Source of the DNA: Saccharomonospora piscinae
GTDB lineage: Bacteria > Actinomycetota > Actinomycetes > Mycobacteriales > Pseudonocardiaceae
Direction: 5' to 3'
DNA length: 64,000 nucleotides
Assembly (NCBI RefSeq): GCF_005862235.1
Contig: NZ_VCEK01000003.1
Location: forward strand, 328,480 to 392,479
Below the pieces are notes generated by a model, which was not told the origin of the DNA, ran no database searches, and worked only from the letters and a program-made list of their open reading frames with translations. Shown one piece after another: positions 51,950 through 62,108 of this stretch. Both the position numbers and the translations under genes were made by a program. Positions within the stretch are counted from its first letter, which is position 1. Each line of letters opens with the position of its first letter.

Positions 51950-53113
51950 ATGGTTGCAGACCCCGCCCACTACGGATTCGAGACCCGCGCCATTCACGCA
52001 GGGCAGAAGCCCGATCCCCGAACGGGATCGGTGATCGTGCCGATCTACCAGACCTCCACCTACGCTCAGGACGGCGTCGGCGGTACCCGCGAGGGCGACT
52101 ACGAGTACTCCCGCACCGCGAACCCGACGCGCACGGCGCTGGAGGAGGCACTCGCCGCGCTGGAGGGCGGCAGGCACGCCCTCGCCTTCGCCTCGGGGAT
52201 GGCGGCGGGCGACGCCGTGCTGCGGACCACCCTGCGCCCCGGCGACCACGTGGTGCTGGGCAACGACGTCTACGGTGGCACGTTCCGTCTCATCGACAAG
52301 GTGCTCACCGAGTGGGGTGTGGACTACAGCGTCGCCTCGCTGTCCAACCTGGACGAAGTCAGGACAGCGATGCGCCCGGAGACCAAGCTGGTGTGGTGCG
52401 AGTCGCCCACCAACCCGCTGCTGGGCATCGCCGACATCGCCGCGCTCGCCGAACTCGCCCACGTGGGCGGGGCGAAGCTCGTCGTCGACAACACGTTCGC
52501 CACGCCCTACCTTCAGACGCCGCTGGAGCTCGGCGCCGACGTCGTCGTTCACTCCACCACCAAGTATCTCGGCGGGCACTCCGACGTCGTGGGTGGCGCG
52601 GTGGTGACCGACTCCGACGAGCTGCGCGAGAAGCTGTTCTTCCTGCGCAACACGGCCGGTGCGGTACCGGGCGCGTTCGACGCCTGGCTGACGTTGCGAG
52701 GACTCAAGACGCTGGCCGTGCGCATGGAGCGGCACTGCGGCAACGCCGAGCTGATCGCCGAGGCGCTGTCGGTGCACCCGAAGGTCGAGCGCGTCTACTA
52801 CCCGGGTCTCGCCGAGCACCCACACCACTCGCTCGCGGCCAAGCAGATGCGCCGGTTCGGCGGGATGGTGTCGTTCACCCTCTCCGGAGGGGAGCGCGCC
52901 GCTCTCGACGTGGCGGCCGGGACGACGCTGTTCACCCTCGCCGAGTCACTCGGCGGCGTCGAATCGCTGATCGAGCACCCGGGGCGCATGACGCACGCCA
53001 GCGTGGCCGGTTCGCTGCTGCAGGTTCCCGACGCGCTCGTGCGGCTGTCGGTGGGTATCGAGGACCCCCACGACCTGCTGGCCGACCTGCGGCACGCGCT
53101 CGACGCGTCCTGA
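51950..53113 (+). CDS. metB: cystathionine gamma-synthase
   Basis: A 387-residue PLP enzyme of the Cys/Met metabolism family making cystathionine from an O-acylhomoserine and cysteine. Motifs are YSRTANPTRTALEEALAALEGG, AFASGMAAGDAVL, the PLP-Lys in VVHSTTKYLGGHSDVVGG, and SLGGVESLIEHPGRMTHA. ATG at 51950 is preferred; a GTG two codons upstream is possible. It is Rv1079-like and complements the nearby cbs. Gamma-lyase activity cannot be ruled out by sequence. Confidence 0.93.
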   Translation: MVADPAHYGFETRAIHAGQKPDPRTGSVIVPIYQTSTYAQDGVGGTREGDYEYSRTANPTRTALEEALAALEGGRHALAFASGMAAGDAVLRTTLRPGDHVVLGNDVYGGTFRLIDKVLTEWGVDYSVASLSNLDEVRTAMRPETKLVWCESPTNPLLGIADIAALAELAHVGGAKLVVDNTFATPYLQTPLELGADVVVHSTTKYLGGHSDVVGGAVVTDSDELREKLFFLRNTAGAVPGAFDAWLTLRGLKTLAVRMERHCGNAELIAEALSVHPKVERVYYPGLAEHPHHSLAAKQMRRFGGMVSFTLSGGERAALDVAAGTTLFTLAESLGGVESLIEHPGRMTHASVAGSLLQVPDALVRLSVGIEDPHDLLADLRHALDAS

Positions 53114-53128
53114 GCGGGCGGGCCGGAC

Positions 53129-53401
53129 TCAGGGTCGGAGGTTGCTGGGGGAGGTGTCGGCGGTGGTGCCGGGCCGGTCGCGGTCCGCACCGACGCCGGC
53201 CTCCTCCAGTTCGGCCCCGGTGACACAGCTGCCGACGAGCGTGGCGTGCTGCCCACCCGTGAGGTAGTGCCCGGAGTCGCACTGGGCTTCGGTGACCGTG
53301 TAGACGGCGGCGCCGGTCAGCGCGAGTGCGGAGACCACGCCGGCGAGCAACGGCATCACACCAGCGGAACGCGGGCCGTCCGATGTGCGTGCCGTTCCCA
53401 T
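53129..53401 (-). CDS. small exported or membrane-anchored protein, unknown
   Basis: Not recognised. A 90-residue protein with one hydrophobic helix at about 16-36 (MPLLAGVVSALALTGAAVYTV) and a short outer region with two Cys (CDSGHY and GSCVTG), possibly disulfide-bonded, then a polar tail. GGGAG lies about eight bases before the ATG. It is convergent with metB. Confidence 0.65.
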   Translation of the reverse strand: MGTARTSDGPRSAGVMPLLAGVVSALALTGAAVYTVTEAQCDSGHYLTGGQHATLVGSCVTGAELEEAGVGADRDRPGTTADTSPSNLRP

Positions 53402-53513
53402 ACGTCACTCTCCCGCCGTCGAGCCACCGATGTGCGACAAGCTTACCCAATCGTGATCTGGCCAAGCAGGTAACCTCCCAGCGACTCTGCGTGCAGTGAC
53501 ATCATCGGCGGTT

Positions 53514-54719
53514 ATGGGACTTGTCAGCGTGGACACAATCCGCGACGCGAGGCGCCTGCTGGAGTCCGTCGTGCGAATGACGCCGATGGAACACGCGCGC
53601 GACCTCGAACCGCCGCACGGCGGGCCGGTGCACTTCAAGTGCGAGAACCTGCAACGCACGGGTTCCTTCAAGATCAGAGGTGCGTACACCCGCATCCACG
53701 GGCTGAGCGAGGAGGAACGCGCCCGCGGCGTCGTCGCCGCCAGCGCGGGAAACCACGCACAGGGGGTGGCGCTCGCGGCGTCACTGCTGGGCAGCAAGGC
53801 GACCGTGTTCATGCCGGAACGCGCTCCGCTGCCCAAGCTGGCCGCCACGCGCGGCTACGGAGCTGACGTCCACCTGCACGGCGAGGCGCTGGAGGAGACG
53901 CTGGCCGAGGCCGTGGCGTTCGCCGAGCGCACGGGTGCCGTGTTCATCCATCCCTTCGACCACCCCGACATCATCGCGGGGCAGGGCACCGTCGGCCTGG
54001 AGATCCTGGAGCAGGTGCCCGACGTCGCGACCGTGCTGGTGGCCACCGGCGGCGGCGGGCTCGTCGGCGGGGTGGCGAGCGCGCTGAAGGGCGTGCGGCC
54101 CGACGTGCGGGTCGTGGGCGTGCAGGCGGAGGGTGCGGCGGCGTTCCCGCTGTCGCTGTCGGCGGGCAATCCGGTGCGGCTCGAACGCACGCAGACGATG
54201 GCCGACGGCATCGCGGTGGGCGCGCCGGGACCGGTCACGTTCGAGCACGTGCGTTCGCTCGTGGACGACGTCGTCACCGTCGGCGAGGAGTCGCTGTCCC
54301 GGGCCGTGCTGCTGTGCCTGGAACGCCGCAAGCTGGTCGTCGAGCCCGCGGGCGCGGCAGCCGTGGCGGCACTGCTGGAGCACAGCGGCGTGTTCGAGCC
54401 GCCGGTGGTGGCGATCCTGTCCGGCGGCAACGTGGACCCGCTGCTGCTGTTGCAGATCATCCAGCACGGGATGACGGCCGCGGGCCGCTACCTCAGTCTG
54501 CGCCTGCGGGTTCCCGACCGGCCCGGCTCGCTGGCGGGGGTGCTGTCCCGGGTGAGCGAACTCGGGGCGAACGTGCTGGACGTGGAGCACTCACGCATCT
54601 CGGGGCGGCTCGCGATGGGTGAGGTGGAGATCGCGCTGAAGCTGGAGACGCGCGGCCCCGAGCACTGCGCCGACGTGGCGGCCCAGCTCCAGCGCGCGGG
54701 CTTCCGCGTGCTGTTCTGA
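53514..54719 (+). CDS. ilvA: threonine ammonia-lyase with ACT domain
   Basis: A 401-residue PLP-dependent dehydratase giving 2-oxobutanoate from threonine for isoleucine synthesis. The PLP Lys is in TGSFKIRGAY (about 50), followed by SAGNHAQGVA and the GGGGLVGG phosphate loop. A single C-terminal ACT domain (about 325-401, LRVPDRPGSLAGVLSRVSELGANVLD) is the short form seen in actinobacteria and in catabolic TdcB-like enzymes with ACT. ATG at 53514; a GTG at 53496 is in frame. Confidence 0.92.
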   Translation: MGLVSVDTIRDARRLLESVVRMTPMEHARDLEPPHGGPVHFKCENLQRTGSFKIRGAYTRIHGLSEEERARGVVAASAGNHAQGVALAASLLGSKATVFMPERAPLPKLAATRGYGADVHLHGEALEETLAEAVAFAERTGAVFIHPFDHPDIIAGQGTVGLEILEQVPDVATVLVATGGGGLVGGVASALKGVRPDVRVVGVQAEGAAAFPLSLSAGNPVRLERTQTMADGIAVGAPGPVTFEHVRSLVDDVVTVGEESLSRAVLLCLERRKLVVEPAGAAAVAALLEHSGVFEPPVVAILSGGNVDPLLLLQIIQHGMTAAGRYLSLRLRVPDRPGSLAGVLSRVSELGANVLDVEHSRISGRLAMGEVEIALKLETRGPEHCADVAAQLQRAGFRVLF

Positions 54720-54727
54720 CGGCGGCC

Positions 54728-54764
54728 CCCGGTGGGCGCCTGCGTGCGTGCGGCGCCCACCGGG
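54728..54764. terminator. bidirectional terminator ilvA/HPPD
   Basis: A perfect 13-bp stem (54728-54740 with 54752-54764) around an 11-base loop between convergent genes. Confidence 0.85.
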
Positions 54765-54769
54765 TCGGC

Positions 54770-56030
<1,261 letters not shown>

Positions 56031-56074
56031 GGCATTCGAGTGATCAGATCGGCCGGATTGTGCAGGAGGACCGC

Positions 56075-56542
56075 ATGACCCTCGACGCCCTGGACGCGCG
56101 GTTGCTCCTGCTGCTGACCGACGCGCCGCGGCTCGGAGTGCTGGAGTGCGCGCGGCGGCTCGGCGTCGCGCGCGGCACCGTGCAGGCGCGGCTCGACCGG
56201 CTCACCTCGGCGGGAGTGCTCACCGGATTCCCTCCGGAGCTCGACCTCGCCGCGGTGGGCTACGGGCTGACCGCGTTCGCGGTACTGGAGATCGCCCAGG
56301 GGCACCGGGGCGAGGTGGCCGCCGCGCTCGCCGCGATCGACGAGGTCTGCGAGGTCCACGCGACCACGGGTCAGGGCGATCTGTTCGTGCGGGTGGTGGC
56401 ACGCTCCAACGACGACCTCCAGCGCGTCATCGACGAGGTGGTGGGCGTGCCCGGGGTGCGAAGGACCGCGACGTCCATCGCGCTGTCGACACCCGTGCCG
56501 CCGCGCGTGCGACCGTTGCTGGAACGCATCGCGGGGCGCTGA
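56075..56542 (+). CDS. Lrp/AsnC-family transcriptional regulator
   Basis: A 155-residue regulator. The N-terminal helix-turn-helix (about 5-50) is DALDARLLLLLTDAPRLGVLECARRLGVARGTVQARLDRL, and the C-terminal RAM domain (about 68-140, FAVLEIAQGHRGEVAAALAAIDEV) binds an amino acid. ATG at 56075 is five bases after AGGAGG; a GTG at 56060 overlaps that ribosome-binding site and is rejected. Divergent from HPPD, so it probably senses tyrosine or phenylalanine (inference). Confidence 0.92.
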   Translation: MTLDALDARLLLLLTDAPRLGVLECARRLGVARGTVQARLDRLTSAGVLTGFPPELDLAAVGYGLTAFAVLEIAQGHRGEVAAALAAIDEVCEVHATTGQGDLFVRVVARSNDDLQRVIDEVVGVPGVRRTATSIALSTPVPPRVRPLLERIAGR

Positions 56543-56549
56543 GCATGAC

Positions 56550-56595
56550 GACGGCCGGTGACCGCGCCCTTCGCGGGTCGCGTTCACCGGCCGTC
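56550..56595. terminator. bidirectional terminator Lrp/greA
   Basis: A 12-bp outer stem (56550-56561 with 56584-56595) and an inner GCGCCC/GGGTCGC stem between the convergent lrp-type and greA genes. Confidence 0.8.
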
Positions 56596-56660
56596 GCTCA
56601 CGTGTCCGGGAAAGACTCGGAAGTCTCGAAGTGCCTCAAGGGCCGCCGGTCATCGCCTGC

Positions 56661-57149
56661 TCACGAGCTGTAGGGCACCGCCTTGACCAGCGTGACCTTC
56701 TGGTTCCCGCCGTTGGGCAGCGGATACTCCCGCGACTCGCCCTCCTTGGCGCCGAGCAACGCCTTGCCGAGCGGGGAATCGGGCGAGTACACCTCCACCG
56801 GCCCGCTGCCGCCCTCTTCGCGGGTGGCGAGCAGGAAGGTCTCCTCGTCGTCATCGCCGTCGTAGCGCACGGTCAGCACCATGCCCGGCTCGGCGACGCC
56901 GTCGTCCTTCGGTGCTTCGCCGACCTTGGCGGAGCGCAGCAACTCCTGGAGGTGCCGGATGCGGGCCTCCTGCTGGCCCTGCTCCTCCCTGGCGGCGTGG
57001 TAGCCACCGTTCTCCTTCAGATCGCCCTCTTCGCGGCTGGCGTTGATCTTCGCGGCGATGACCGGACGATTCTCGATCAGCTCGTCGAGTTCGCTCTTGA
57101 GCCTGTCGTAGGCATCCTGGGTCAGCCAGGTCACCTTGCTGTCGCTCAC
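56661..57149 (-). CDS. greA: transcription elongation factor GreA
   Basis: A 162-residue transcript-cleavage factor that rescues backtracked RNA polymerase. The N-terminal coiled coil (about 8-75) has [19 protein letters not shown] and the tip motif [20 protein letters not shown], with the Asp-Leu-Lys-Glu acidic pair; the C-terminal FKBP-like domain has [18 protein letters not shown]. The GTG at 57149 was chosen because the ATG at 57158 directly touches GGAG, leaving no spacing, and the GTG restores nine bases. Confidence 0.96.
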   Translation of the reverse strand: MSDSKVTWLTQDAYDRLKSELDELIENRPVIAAKINASREEGDLKENGGYHAAREEQGQQEARIRHLQELLRSAKVGEAPKDDGVAEPGMVLTVRYDGDDDEETFLLATREEGGSGPVEVYSPDSPLGKALLGAKEGESREYPLPNGGNQKVTLVKAVPYSS

Positions 57150-57234
57150 GGTCACCATCTCCTCTTGGGCCCTCCGAACCTGGGTCTACAGGCCGGATCT
57201 GCCACGCTGTCGTGGCTGGTGAATAAAGGAAAGA

Positions 57235-57255
57235 CACGGCCCGCGCGGGGCCGTG
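57235..57255 (-). terminator. intrinsic terminator of DUF4307 gene
   Basis: An 8-bp stem (57235-57242 with 57248-57255). On the minus strand it is followed by TCTTTCCTTTATTC, one of the few T-rich tails in this window. It stands between the DUF4307 gene and greA. Confidence 0.8.
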
Positions 57256-57333
57256 CCGACACCCAGAGGATAGCACGAAACGACCCCCGGAGGCCGCCGC
57301 CAATACCGGTACCCGGTGCGTCCGGCGCCTATT

Positions 57334-57813
57334 TCACTCCGTTGGCCGCTGGGGGCTTGACAGGTATTCGGGAACATCATAGGAGCAGCCGTGAACGTCC
57401 GCTGTAACCGGCTCTCCGATGCTCCGCACGGTGGTGTTCAGGCGCTCGACATCGACGCCGCCCGGTGCGACGTAGATCTCCTTCCTGCCGCTCTCGGCAC
57501 CCGAGATGTCGCGGACCCGCACGATGCACACGGCGGGCCGCGAGGGGTCGTCGCGGGTCACGTCCACGGTGACCTCCATGGCGTTGCCCGGCCGCGGCTC
57601 GAATGCCACGCGCTGCGCTTCCAGGGGCACCGCGAAGAACTGCGTGTACACGACGTAGCCGCCCACCAGCAACGCGAGCGCGGTCGCGGTGCCGAGCACC
57701 CAGCCGCGGGTGCCGCCGAGCGTCCGGCGTGACGGCAGCCGGGAGCGCCGGGCGGAGCCGTAGCGGTCCGCCAACCCGTCGTCGTGCTCCGGGCCGGGCT
57801 CCGCGTCGCTCAA
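57334..57813 (-). CDS. DUF4307 membrane protein
   Basis: A 159-residue conserved actinobacterial protein, counterpart of Rv1081c. Charged N-terminus (1-35), one membrane helix about 38-58 (GTATALALLVGGYVVYTQFF), and an extracytoplasmic beta-rich domain with VTVDVTRDDPSRPAVCIVRVRD and CSYDVPEYL. Function is unknown. TTG at 57813 has a perfect GGGAGG five bases upstream; the longer frame upstream is not supported by a ribosome-binding site. It is divergent from mca. Confidence 0.88.
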   Translation of the reverse strand: MSDAEPGPEHDDGLADRYGSARRSRLPSRRTLGGTRGWVLGTATALALLVGGYVVYTQFFAVPLEAQRVAFEPRPGNAMEVTVDVTRDDPSRPAVCIVRVRDISGAESGRKEIYVAPGGVDVERLNTTVRSIGEPVTADVHGCSYDVPEYLSSPQRPTE

Positions 57814-57955
57814 CCGGGCCTCCCGATCGGTCGTGTCGTCGCGGTGGGGAGAATGAAAACACCCACCTCGCGTGTTGAGTATCCGTGAGAGCGGACAGGC
57901 GTGGGCCAGGGGGTCCGCACAGCGCACGGGCGAGCGGAAAGGAACCGAGCCGGAG

Positions 57956-58870
57956 ATGGCGGGAACCGACGAGAAGAGGGCGGAGAACGTGGACGCGGGG
58001 TTGCGGCTGATGGCGGTACACGCTCATCCCGACGACGAGTCGAGCAAGGGGGCCGCGACGATGGCCCGCTATGTCGCCGAGGGACACGAGGTCATGGTCG
58101 TGACCTGCACCGGCGGTGAGGCAGGCAGTGTGCTCAACCCGGCGATGGACCGGCCCGAGGTACACGAGAACATGACCCAGATCCGCAGGGAGGAGATGGC
58201 CAGGGCCGCCAAGATCCTGGGCGTGCGGCACCGGTGGCTCGGCTTCGTCGACTCGGGCCTGCCCGAGGGTGACCCGCCGCCGCCCCTGCCGGAGGACTGC
58301 TTCGCCAGCATCCCGCTGGACGAGCCGGTGGCGCGGCTGGTGGAGGTCATGCGCGAGTTCCGCCCGCACGTCGTCGTCACCTACGACGAGAACGGCGGCT
58401 ACCCGCATCCCGACCACATCCGCTGCCACGAGGTGTCGATGGCGGCCTACGACGTCGTCGCGGACCCGGACAGCCACCCCGACGCGGGCGAGCCCTGGCA
58501 GCCCCTCAAGCTGTACTACGGGCACGGCTTCTCGCGCGCGAAGTTCGAGGGGTTCCACGAGGCGCTCACCTCACGGAACCTGGACTCGCCGTTCGAGGAG
58601 TGGCTGAAGAACTGGGACCCGAACCGGCCGGACGTGATGGAGCGCGTGACCACCAGGGTGCCGTGCCCCGACTACTTCGAGGTGCGCGACGACGCGCTGC
58701 GGGCCCACGCCACCCAGATCGACCCGAACAGCCGCTGGTTCGCCGTGCCCCTGGACGTGCAGCGCGAGGTGTGGCCGACCGAGGAGTACGAACTGGTGCG
58801 CTCGCTGGTCGACACGACACTGCCGGAGGACGACCTGTTCGCCGGGGTCCGAGAGAGGGTGACGACATGA
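57956..58870 (+). CDS. mca: mycothiol S-conjugate amidase
   Basis: A 304-residue zinc amidase that cleaves mycothiol conjugates of toxins and drugs for export as mercapturates. The LmbE fold has [16 protein letters not shown] (zinc His and Asp-Asp-Glu), [19 protein letters not shown], and the family tail [17 protein letters not shown]. The length and sequence match Mca rather than the deacetylase MshB. ATG at 57956 is given; a GTG at 57989 also has a ribosome-binding site and starts nearer the conserved region. Its TGA overlaps the next ATG. Confidence 0.95.
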   Translation: MAGTDEKRAENVDAGLRLMAVHAHPDDESSKGAATMARYVAEGHEVMVVTCTGGEAGSVLNPAMDRPEVHENMTQIRREEMARAAKILGVRHRWLGFVDSGLPEGDPPPPLPEDCFASIPLDEPVARLVEVMREFRPHVVVTYDENGGYPHPDHIRCHEVSMAAYDVVADPDSHPDAGEPWQPLKLYYGHGFSRAKFEGFHEALTSRNLDSPFEEWLKNWDPNRPDVMERVTTRVPCPDYFEVRDDALRAHATQIDPNSRWFAVPLDVQREVWPTEEYELVRSLVDTTLPEDDLFAGVRERVTT

Positions 58871-59235
58871 CACTGCCCGCCTTCGCGGTCGGTCCCGCCA
58901 TGTCCGCCGGGCTGGTGCTGGCGCAGCAGCCCGACGGCGAGGGCGGCGACGGCGGCGGGCAGGGCGAGGACTTCGGCAAGTCCTCGCCCGTGGGCCTGTT
59001 GCTGTTGCTGGTGTTCTTCGTGGCGGTGGCGTTTCTCGTCCGTTCGATGACCAAGCACCTCAAGCGGGTGCCTGCGAGCTTCGACCGGGGTTCCGGCACT
59101 CCGGCCGCCTCGGGTACGGACGACTCCCGCGACCGCGGCGGCGACACCGCCACGTCCGACGTCGGGTCGGGCGGTGGTTCCGGCTCCGGTGATTCCGGCT
59201 CCGGCGGTGACTCCGGAGGGGGCGGGGGCGACTAG
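58867..59235 (+). CDS. small membrane protein, Rv1083-like
   Basis: A 122-residue protein coupled to mca by an ATGA overlap. A short N-terminal hydrophobic stretch is followed by an acidic Gly/Asp-rich loop, one strong membrane helix about 42-60 ([17 protein letters not shown]), the basic [12 protein letters not shown] segment, and a Gly/Ser/Asp-rich tail of simple repeats. Function is unknown; it accompanies mca in actinobacteria. Confidence 0.82.
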   Translation: MTLPAFAVGPAMSAGLVLAQQPDGEGGDGGGQGEDFGKSSPVGLLLLLVFFVAVAFLVRSMTKHLKRVPASFDRGSGTPAASGTDDSRDRGGDTATSDVGSGGGSGSGDSGSGGDSGGGGGD

Positions 59236-59372
59236 CTGACCGCTGCTGTCGCCGTGCGCCGGGTGGTCAGCCGGGCGATGCCCGACACGAGGCGGGCCAC
59301 GGCGAGCACGAGGCCGGTTCGGCTCGTCCGCCCGCCGGTATCCGTGCCGCGCCGAGCACCTTCAGGTGCCTC

Positions 59373-60230
59373 CTAGCGACTGAGCTGCCGGTAGCGGCGA
59401 ACGGACAGCGGGAAGAAGACGGCGATCAGCAGCGCCGGCCACAGCACCGCGAACAGCACGGGTTGCGTCGCGAGCCAGGACTCGCTCGACCAGCTCGGGT
59501 TCTCCCACAGTTGGCGGACGGCGGCGACGGTGGCCGACAGCGGGTTCCACTCGGCGATCGCACCGAGCCAGCCCGGCATGGTGGCCGGTGAGACGAAAGC
59601 GTTGGACAGGAAGCCCACCGGCCACACCAGGATCTGCAGCGCCATGACCGACTCCGGGCTCTTGGCGACGAGCCCGAGGTAGATGCCGACCCACAGCATC
59701 GCCAGGCGCAGCAGCAACAGGAGACCGAACGCGGCCAGGGTCGGGCCGATCCCGCTGTGCGGCTGCCATCCCACGGCCAGGCTCGTGGCGACCAGGACGG
59801 CGAGGGTGACGACACTGTTCAGCAGGTCCGCGCCCGCGCGTCCGACCACGACCGCGGACCCGGCCATCGGCAGTGAACGGAACCGGTCGGTGACGCCGCG
59901 CGCGAGATCCGTGTTGACGGCGGTGAAGGTGGACTCGACGCCGAAGACCATGGTGAGCGCCAGGACACCCGGCACGAGGAACTCCCAGTAGTTGCCGGGT
60001 GCCGCCATCGCGCCTCCGAACAGGAACCCGAACATCAGCAGGACCAGCACGGAGAACAGCAGGTTGGCCACCAACATCCCGGGTTGGTTGGCCCAGTGGA
60101 TGAGGTCGCGGCGGGTCACTGTCCACGCATCGGCGAGCGCCCAGCGCAGGCGTGAGCCGCCCGTGGCGGGTGCCTCGGCGGGGCGCGGCATCGAGGCCGA
60201 CATCGTGTGGTTCGTCGTGGGAACGGTCAT
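59373..60230 (-). CDS. DrrB-type ABC-2 exporter permease
   Basis: A 285-residue ABC-2 transporter permease with six membrane helices (about 54-78, 86-105, 125-150, 160-185, 195-215, 245-270). The ABC-2 signature is GVTDRFRSLPMAGSAVVVGRAGADLLNSV. The N-terminal cytoplasmic tail has ADAWTVTRRDLIHWANQP. Its ATG overlaps the ATPase stop by four bases. Together they resemble drug exporters such as DrrAB. Confidence 0.92.
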   Translation of the reverse strand: MTVPTTNHTMSASMPRPAEAPATGGSRLRWALADAWTVTRRDLIHWANQPGMLVANLLFSVLVLLMFGFLFGGAMAAPGNYWEFLVPGVLALTMVFGVESTFTAVNTDLARGVTDRFRSLPMAGSAVVVGRAGADLLNSVVTLAVLVATSLAVGWQPHSGIGPTLAAFGLLLLLRLAMLWVGIYLGLVAKSPESVMALQILVWPVGFLSNAFVSPATMPGWLGAIAEWNPLSATVAAVRQLWENPSWSSESWLATQPVLFAVLWPALLIAVFFPLSVRRYRQLSR

Positions 60231-61198
60231 GCCGTGGTCTCCTTCGCGGGCTGGCTGGCGTCACTGCCGGTGAGGTGCAGGAACACCTCGTCGAGCGTGG
60301 GGCGGCGGATGGTGACGTCCTCGACCCCGAAGTGCTCTCCCTCGACCGCGCGAAGGACGGTTCCGAGCGCGGTGACGCGGTCGGTCACGGGTGCGCTGGC
60401 CCTGCGACGGTCGGCGTCCGTGTGCACGTCGCCGCCGGTGACTCGCTGCAACAACTCCGCCGCTGGGACCAGATCGGCGGCGTCCCGCACGGTGACGTCG
60501 AGCCGGTCGCCGCCGAGGCGTCCCTTCAGTTCGTCCGGCGTGCCCTGCGCGATGACCCGGCCGCCGTCCACTACCGAGACGGCGTCGGCGAGGTGGTCGG
60601 CCTCGTCCAGGTACTGAGTGGTGAGGATGACCGTGGTCCCCGACGCGGCCAGTTCCCGCACCGACTCCCACATCTCCGTGCGGGCGCGGGGATCGAGACC
60701 GGTGGTGGGCTCGTCGAGGAACAGCACCGACGGCGCGGTGAGCAGTCCGGCGGCGAGATCGAGTCTGCGGCGCATCCCACCGGAGTACTGCTTCACCGGC
60801 TTGTCGGCGGCCTCGGTGAGGCCGAAGGCGTCGAGCAGTTCACCCGCCCTTCGGGTGGCGGCGGCGGAACGCAGGTGGTGCAGCCGTCCGAAGAGCACGA
60901 GGTTCTGCCTGCCCGTCAGGATCTCGTCCACGGCGGCGTTCTGTCCCACGAGGCCGATGCTGCGTCGCACGAGTGTCGCCTGCGTGGCCACGTCGAACCC
61001 GGCGACGCGGGCGGTGCCGGAATCGGCGCGAACGAGCGTGCTGAGTACGCGCACGGCGGTGGTTTTCCCTGCCCCGTTGGGGCCGAGGATTCCGTGCACG
61101 GTGCCCGGTGGCACGACGAGGTTCAGGCCGTCGAGCGCGTCGGTGGTGCCGTACCGCTTGCGCAGAGCGCTGGCGGCCACGGCGGGAGCGGGGCTCAT
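60227..61198 (-). CDS. DrrA-type ABC exporter ATPase
   Basis: A 323-residue ATPase. Walker A GPNGAGKTTAV (about 39-49), Q-loop SIGLVGQNAAVDEILTG, signature YSGGMRRRLDLA, Walker B SVLFLDEPTTGLDP and H-loop-position Gln in ILTTQYLDEADHLAD (Gln replaces the usual His, as is common in DrrA-type proteins). A C-terminal DrrA extension (about 225-310) follows. It is divergent from a TetR gene across an inverted-repeat operator. Substrate unknown. Confidence 0.93.
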   Translation of the reverse strand: MSPAPAVAASALRKRYGTTDALDGLNLVVPPGTVHGILGPNGAGKTTAVRVLSTLVRADSGTARVAGFDVATQATLVRRSIGLVGQNAAVDEILTGRQNLVLFGRLHHLRSAAATRRAGELLDAFGLTEAADKPVKQYSGGMRRRLDLAAGLLTAPSVLFLDEPTTGLDPRARTEMWESVRELAASGTTVILTTQYLDEADHLADAVSVVDGGRVIAQGTPDELKGRLGGDRLDVTVRDAADLVPAAELLQRVTGGDVHTDADRRRASAPVTDRVTALGTVLRAVEGEHFGVEDVTIRRPTLDEVFLHLTGSDASQPAKETTA

Positions 61199-61217
61199 GC
61201 CACCTCCAAAACGGTAT

Positions 61218-61252
61218 ACGTTGTAGGGAGTTGAAACTTTACTCTACAACGT
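61218..61252. promoter_or_regulatory. TetR operator of ABC exporter
   Basis: ACGTTGTAG (61218-61226) and its inverse CTACAACGT (61244-61252) flank 17 bases; GTAGGGAGTT also occurs twice in direct order (61223-61232, 61251-61260). It covers the likely promoter of both divergent units, in AT-rich sequence. Confidence 0.78.
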
Positions 61253-61275
61253 AGGGAGTTTTCAAGGCGAGGGTA

Positions 61276-62079
61276 GTGTCCGGAGATGTGAGCAGCGTGT
61301 ACACGGGCGGCGGTGACCCGAAGCGCAGCATGGAACTGCTGTGGGGAGTGGCGGACAAGCCTCGGCGCGGGCCCAAACCGCGGTTCACCGTCGAGGACAT
61401 CGTCGGTGCGGCGATCGAGCTGGCGGACGTGGAGGGCATCGACGCCGTCACCATGCGGGCGGTCGCGTCGGCCCTTGGCCTCACGGCCATGTCGCTCTAC
61501 GGGTACGTGCCCGGCAAGGCCGAACTCGTGGACCTCATGGTCGATCGCGTGCACGCCGAGTTGGGGCCACCAGAGACATCCGGTTCAGGCTGGCGGGCCG
61601 AGCTGGAGGCCGTGGCTCACCAGACGTGGGAGCTGCACCTGCGGCACCCGTGGCTGCTCCAGGTCTCCGCGGTCAAACCCGTCCTCGGGCCGAACGTGCT
61701 CGCCAAATGGGACAACGACCTGCGCGCCGTTGACAGGCTCGGGCTCACACCCATCGAAATGGATCAGGTGGTCACCCTGGTGGCCAACTATGTCCACGGT
61801 GCCGTGCGGTCCGCCGTCGATCTCCGCAGGGTCGGGCAGGACACGGGCCAGGACAACGACGAGTGGTGGCGTGAGTACGAGCCGCTGCTCACCGAGCTGT
61901 TCGACGGTGAGCGGTACCCCGTCGCCGCGTCGGTGGGGGAGGCGACCGACGCGGAACATTACGGTCCTGACGCTCCGTTGAGGGCGTTCGAATTCGGACT
62001 CGCCCGGCTCCTCGACGGCGTCGCGGTGCTCGTCGACCAGGCAGCCCACCGCAGCGGCCCGGAAGCCGACCCGCTGTGA
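61276..62079 (+). CDS. TetR-family regulator of ABC exporter
   Basis: A 267-residue TetR repressor with a TetR_C-type (tetracycline-repressor-like) ligand domain. The helix-turn-helix lies at about 40-75 (FTVEDIVGAAIELADVEGIDAVTMRAVASALGLTAMSLYGYV), with LTAMSLYGYV as recognition helix. The C-terminal half has HPWLLQVSAVKPVLGPN and WWREYEPLL. Start GTG at 61276; GTG at 61288 is equally possible because no Shine-Dalgarno is clear. Probably represses itself and the divergent DrrAB-like genes. Confidence 0.92.
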   Translation: MSGDVSSVYTGGGDPKRSMELLWGVADKPRRGPKPRFTVEDIVGAAIELADVEGIDAVTMRAVASALGLTAMSLYGYVPGKAELVDLMVDRVHAELGPPETSGSGWRAELEAVAHQTWELHLRHPWLLQVSAVKPVLGPNVLAKWDNDLRAVDRLGLTPIEMDQVVTLVANYVHGAVRSAVDLRRVGQDTGQDNDEWWREYEPLLTELFDGERYPVAASVGEATDAEHYGPDAPLRAFEFGLARLLDGVAVLVDQAAHRSGPEADPL

Positions 62080-62108
62080 GCGGCCGGTGGCTGTGACACG
62101 CTGGGGCC

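Noticed and set aside
46873-51951. A single 1,692-codon minus-strand frame across the nucleotidase, cbs and Pra-like genes
   Set aside because: Only its last 610 codons (from the GTG at 48705, with signal peptide and ribosome-binding site) are a real gene. The rest is antisense to cbs and the repeat protein.
56543-56672. A short frame after the Lrp gene (MTTAGDRALRG...)
   Set aside because: It runs through the terminator hairpin and has no ribosome-binding site.
59236-59372. Possible small gene between the Rv1083-like gene and the ABC permease
   Set aside because: No start with a ribosome-binding site and no coding-like pattern; only a 6-bp palindrome at 59358-59371.
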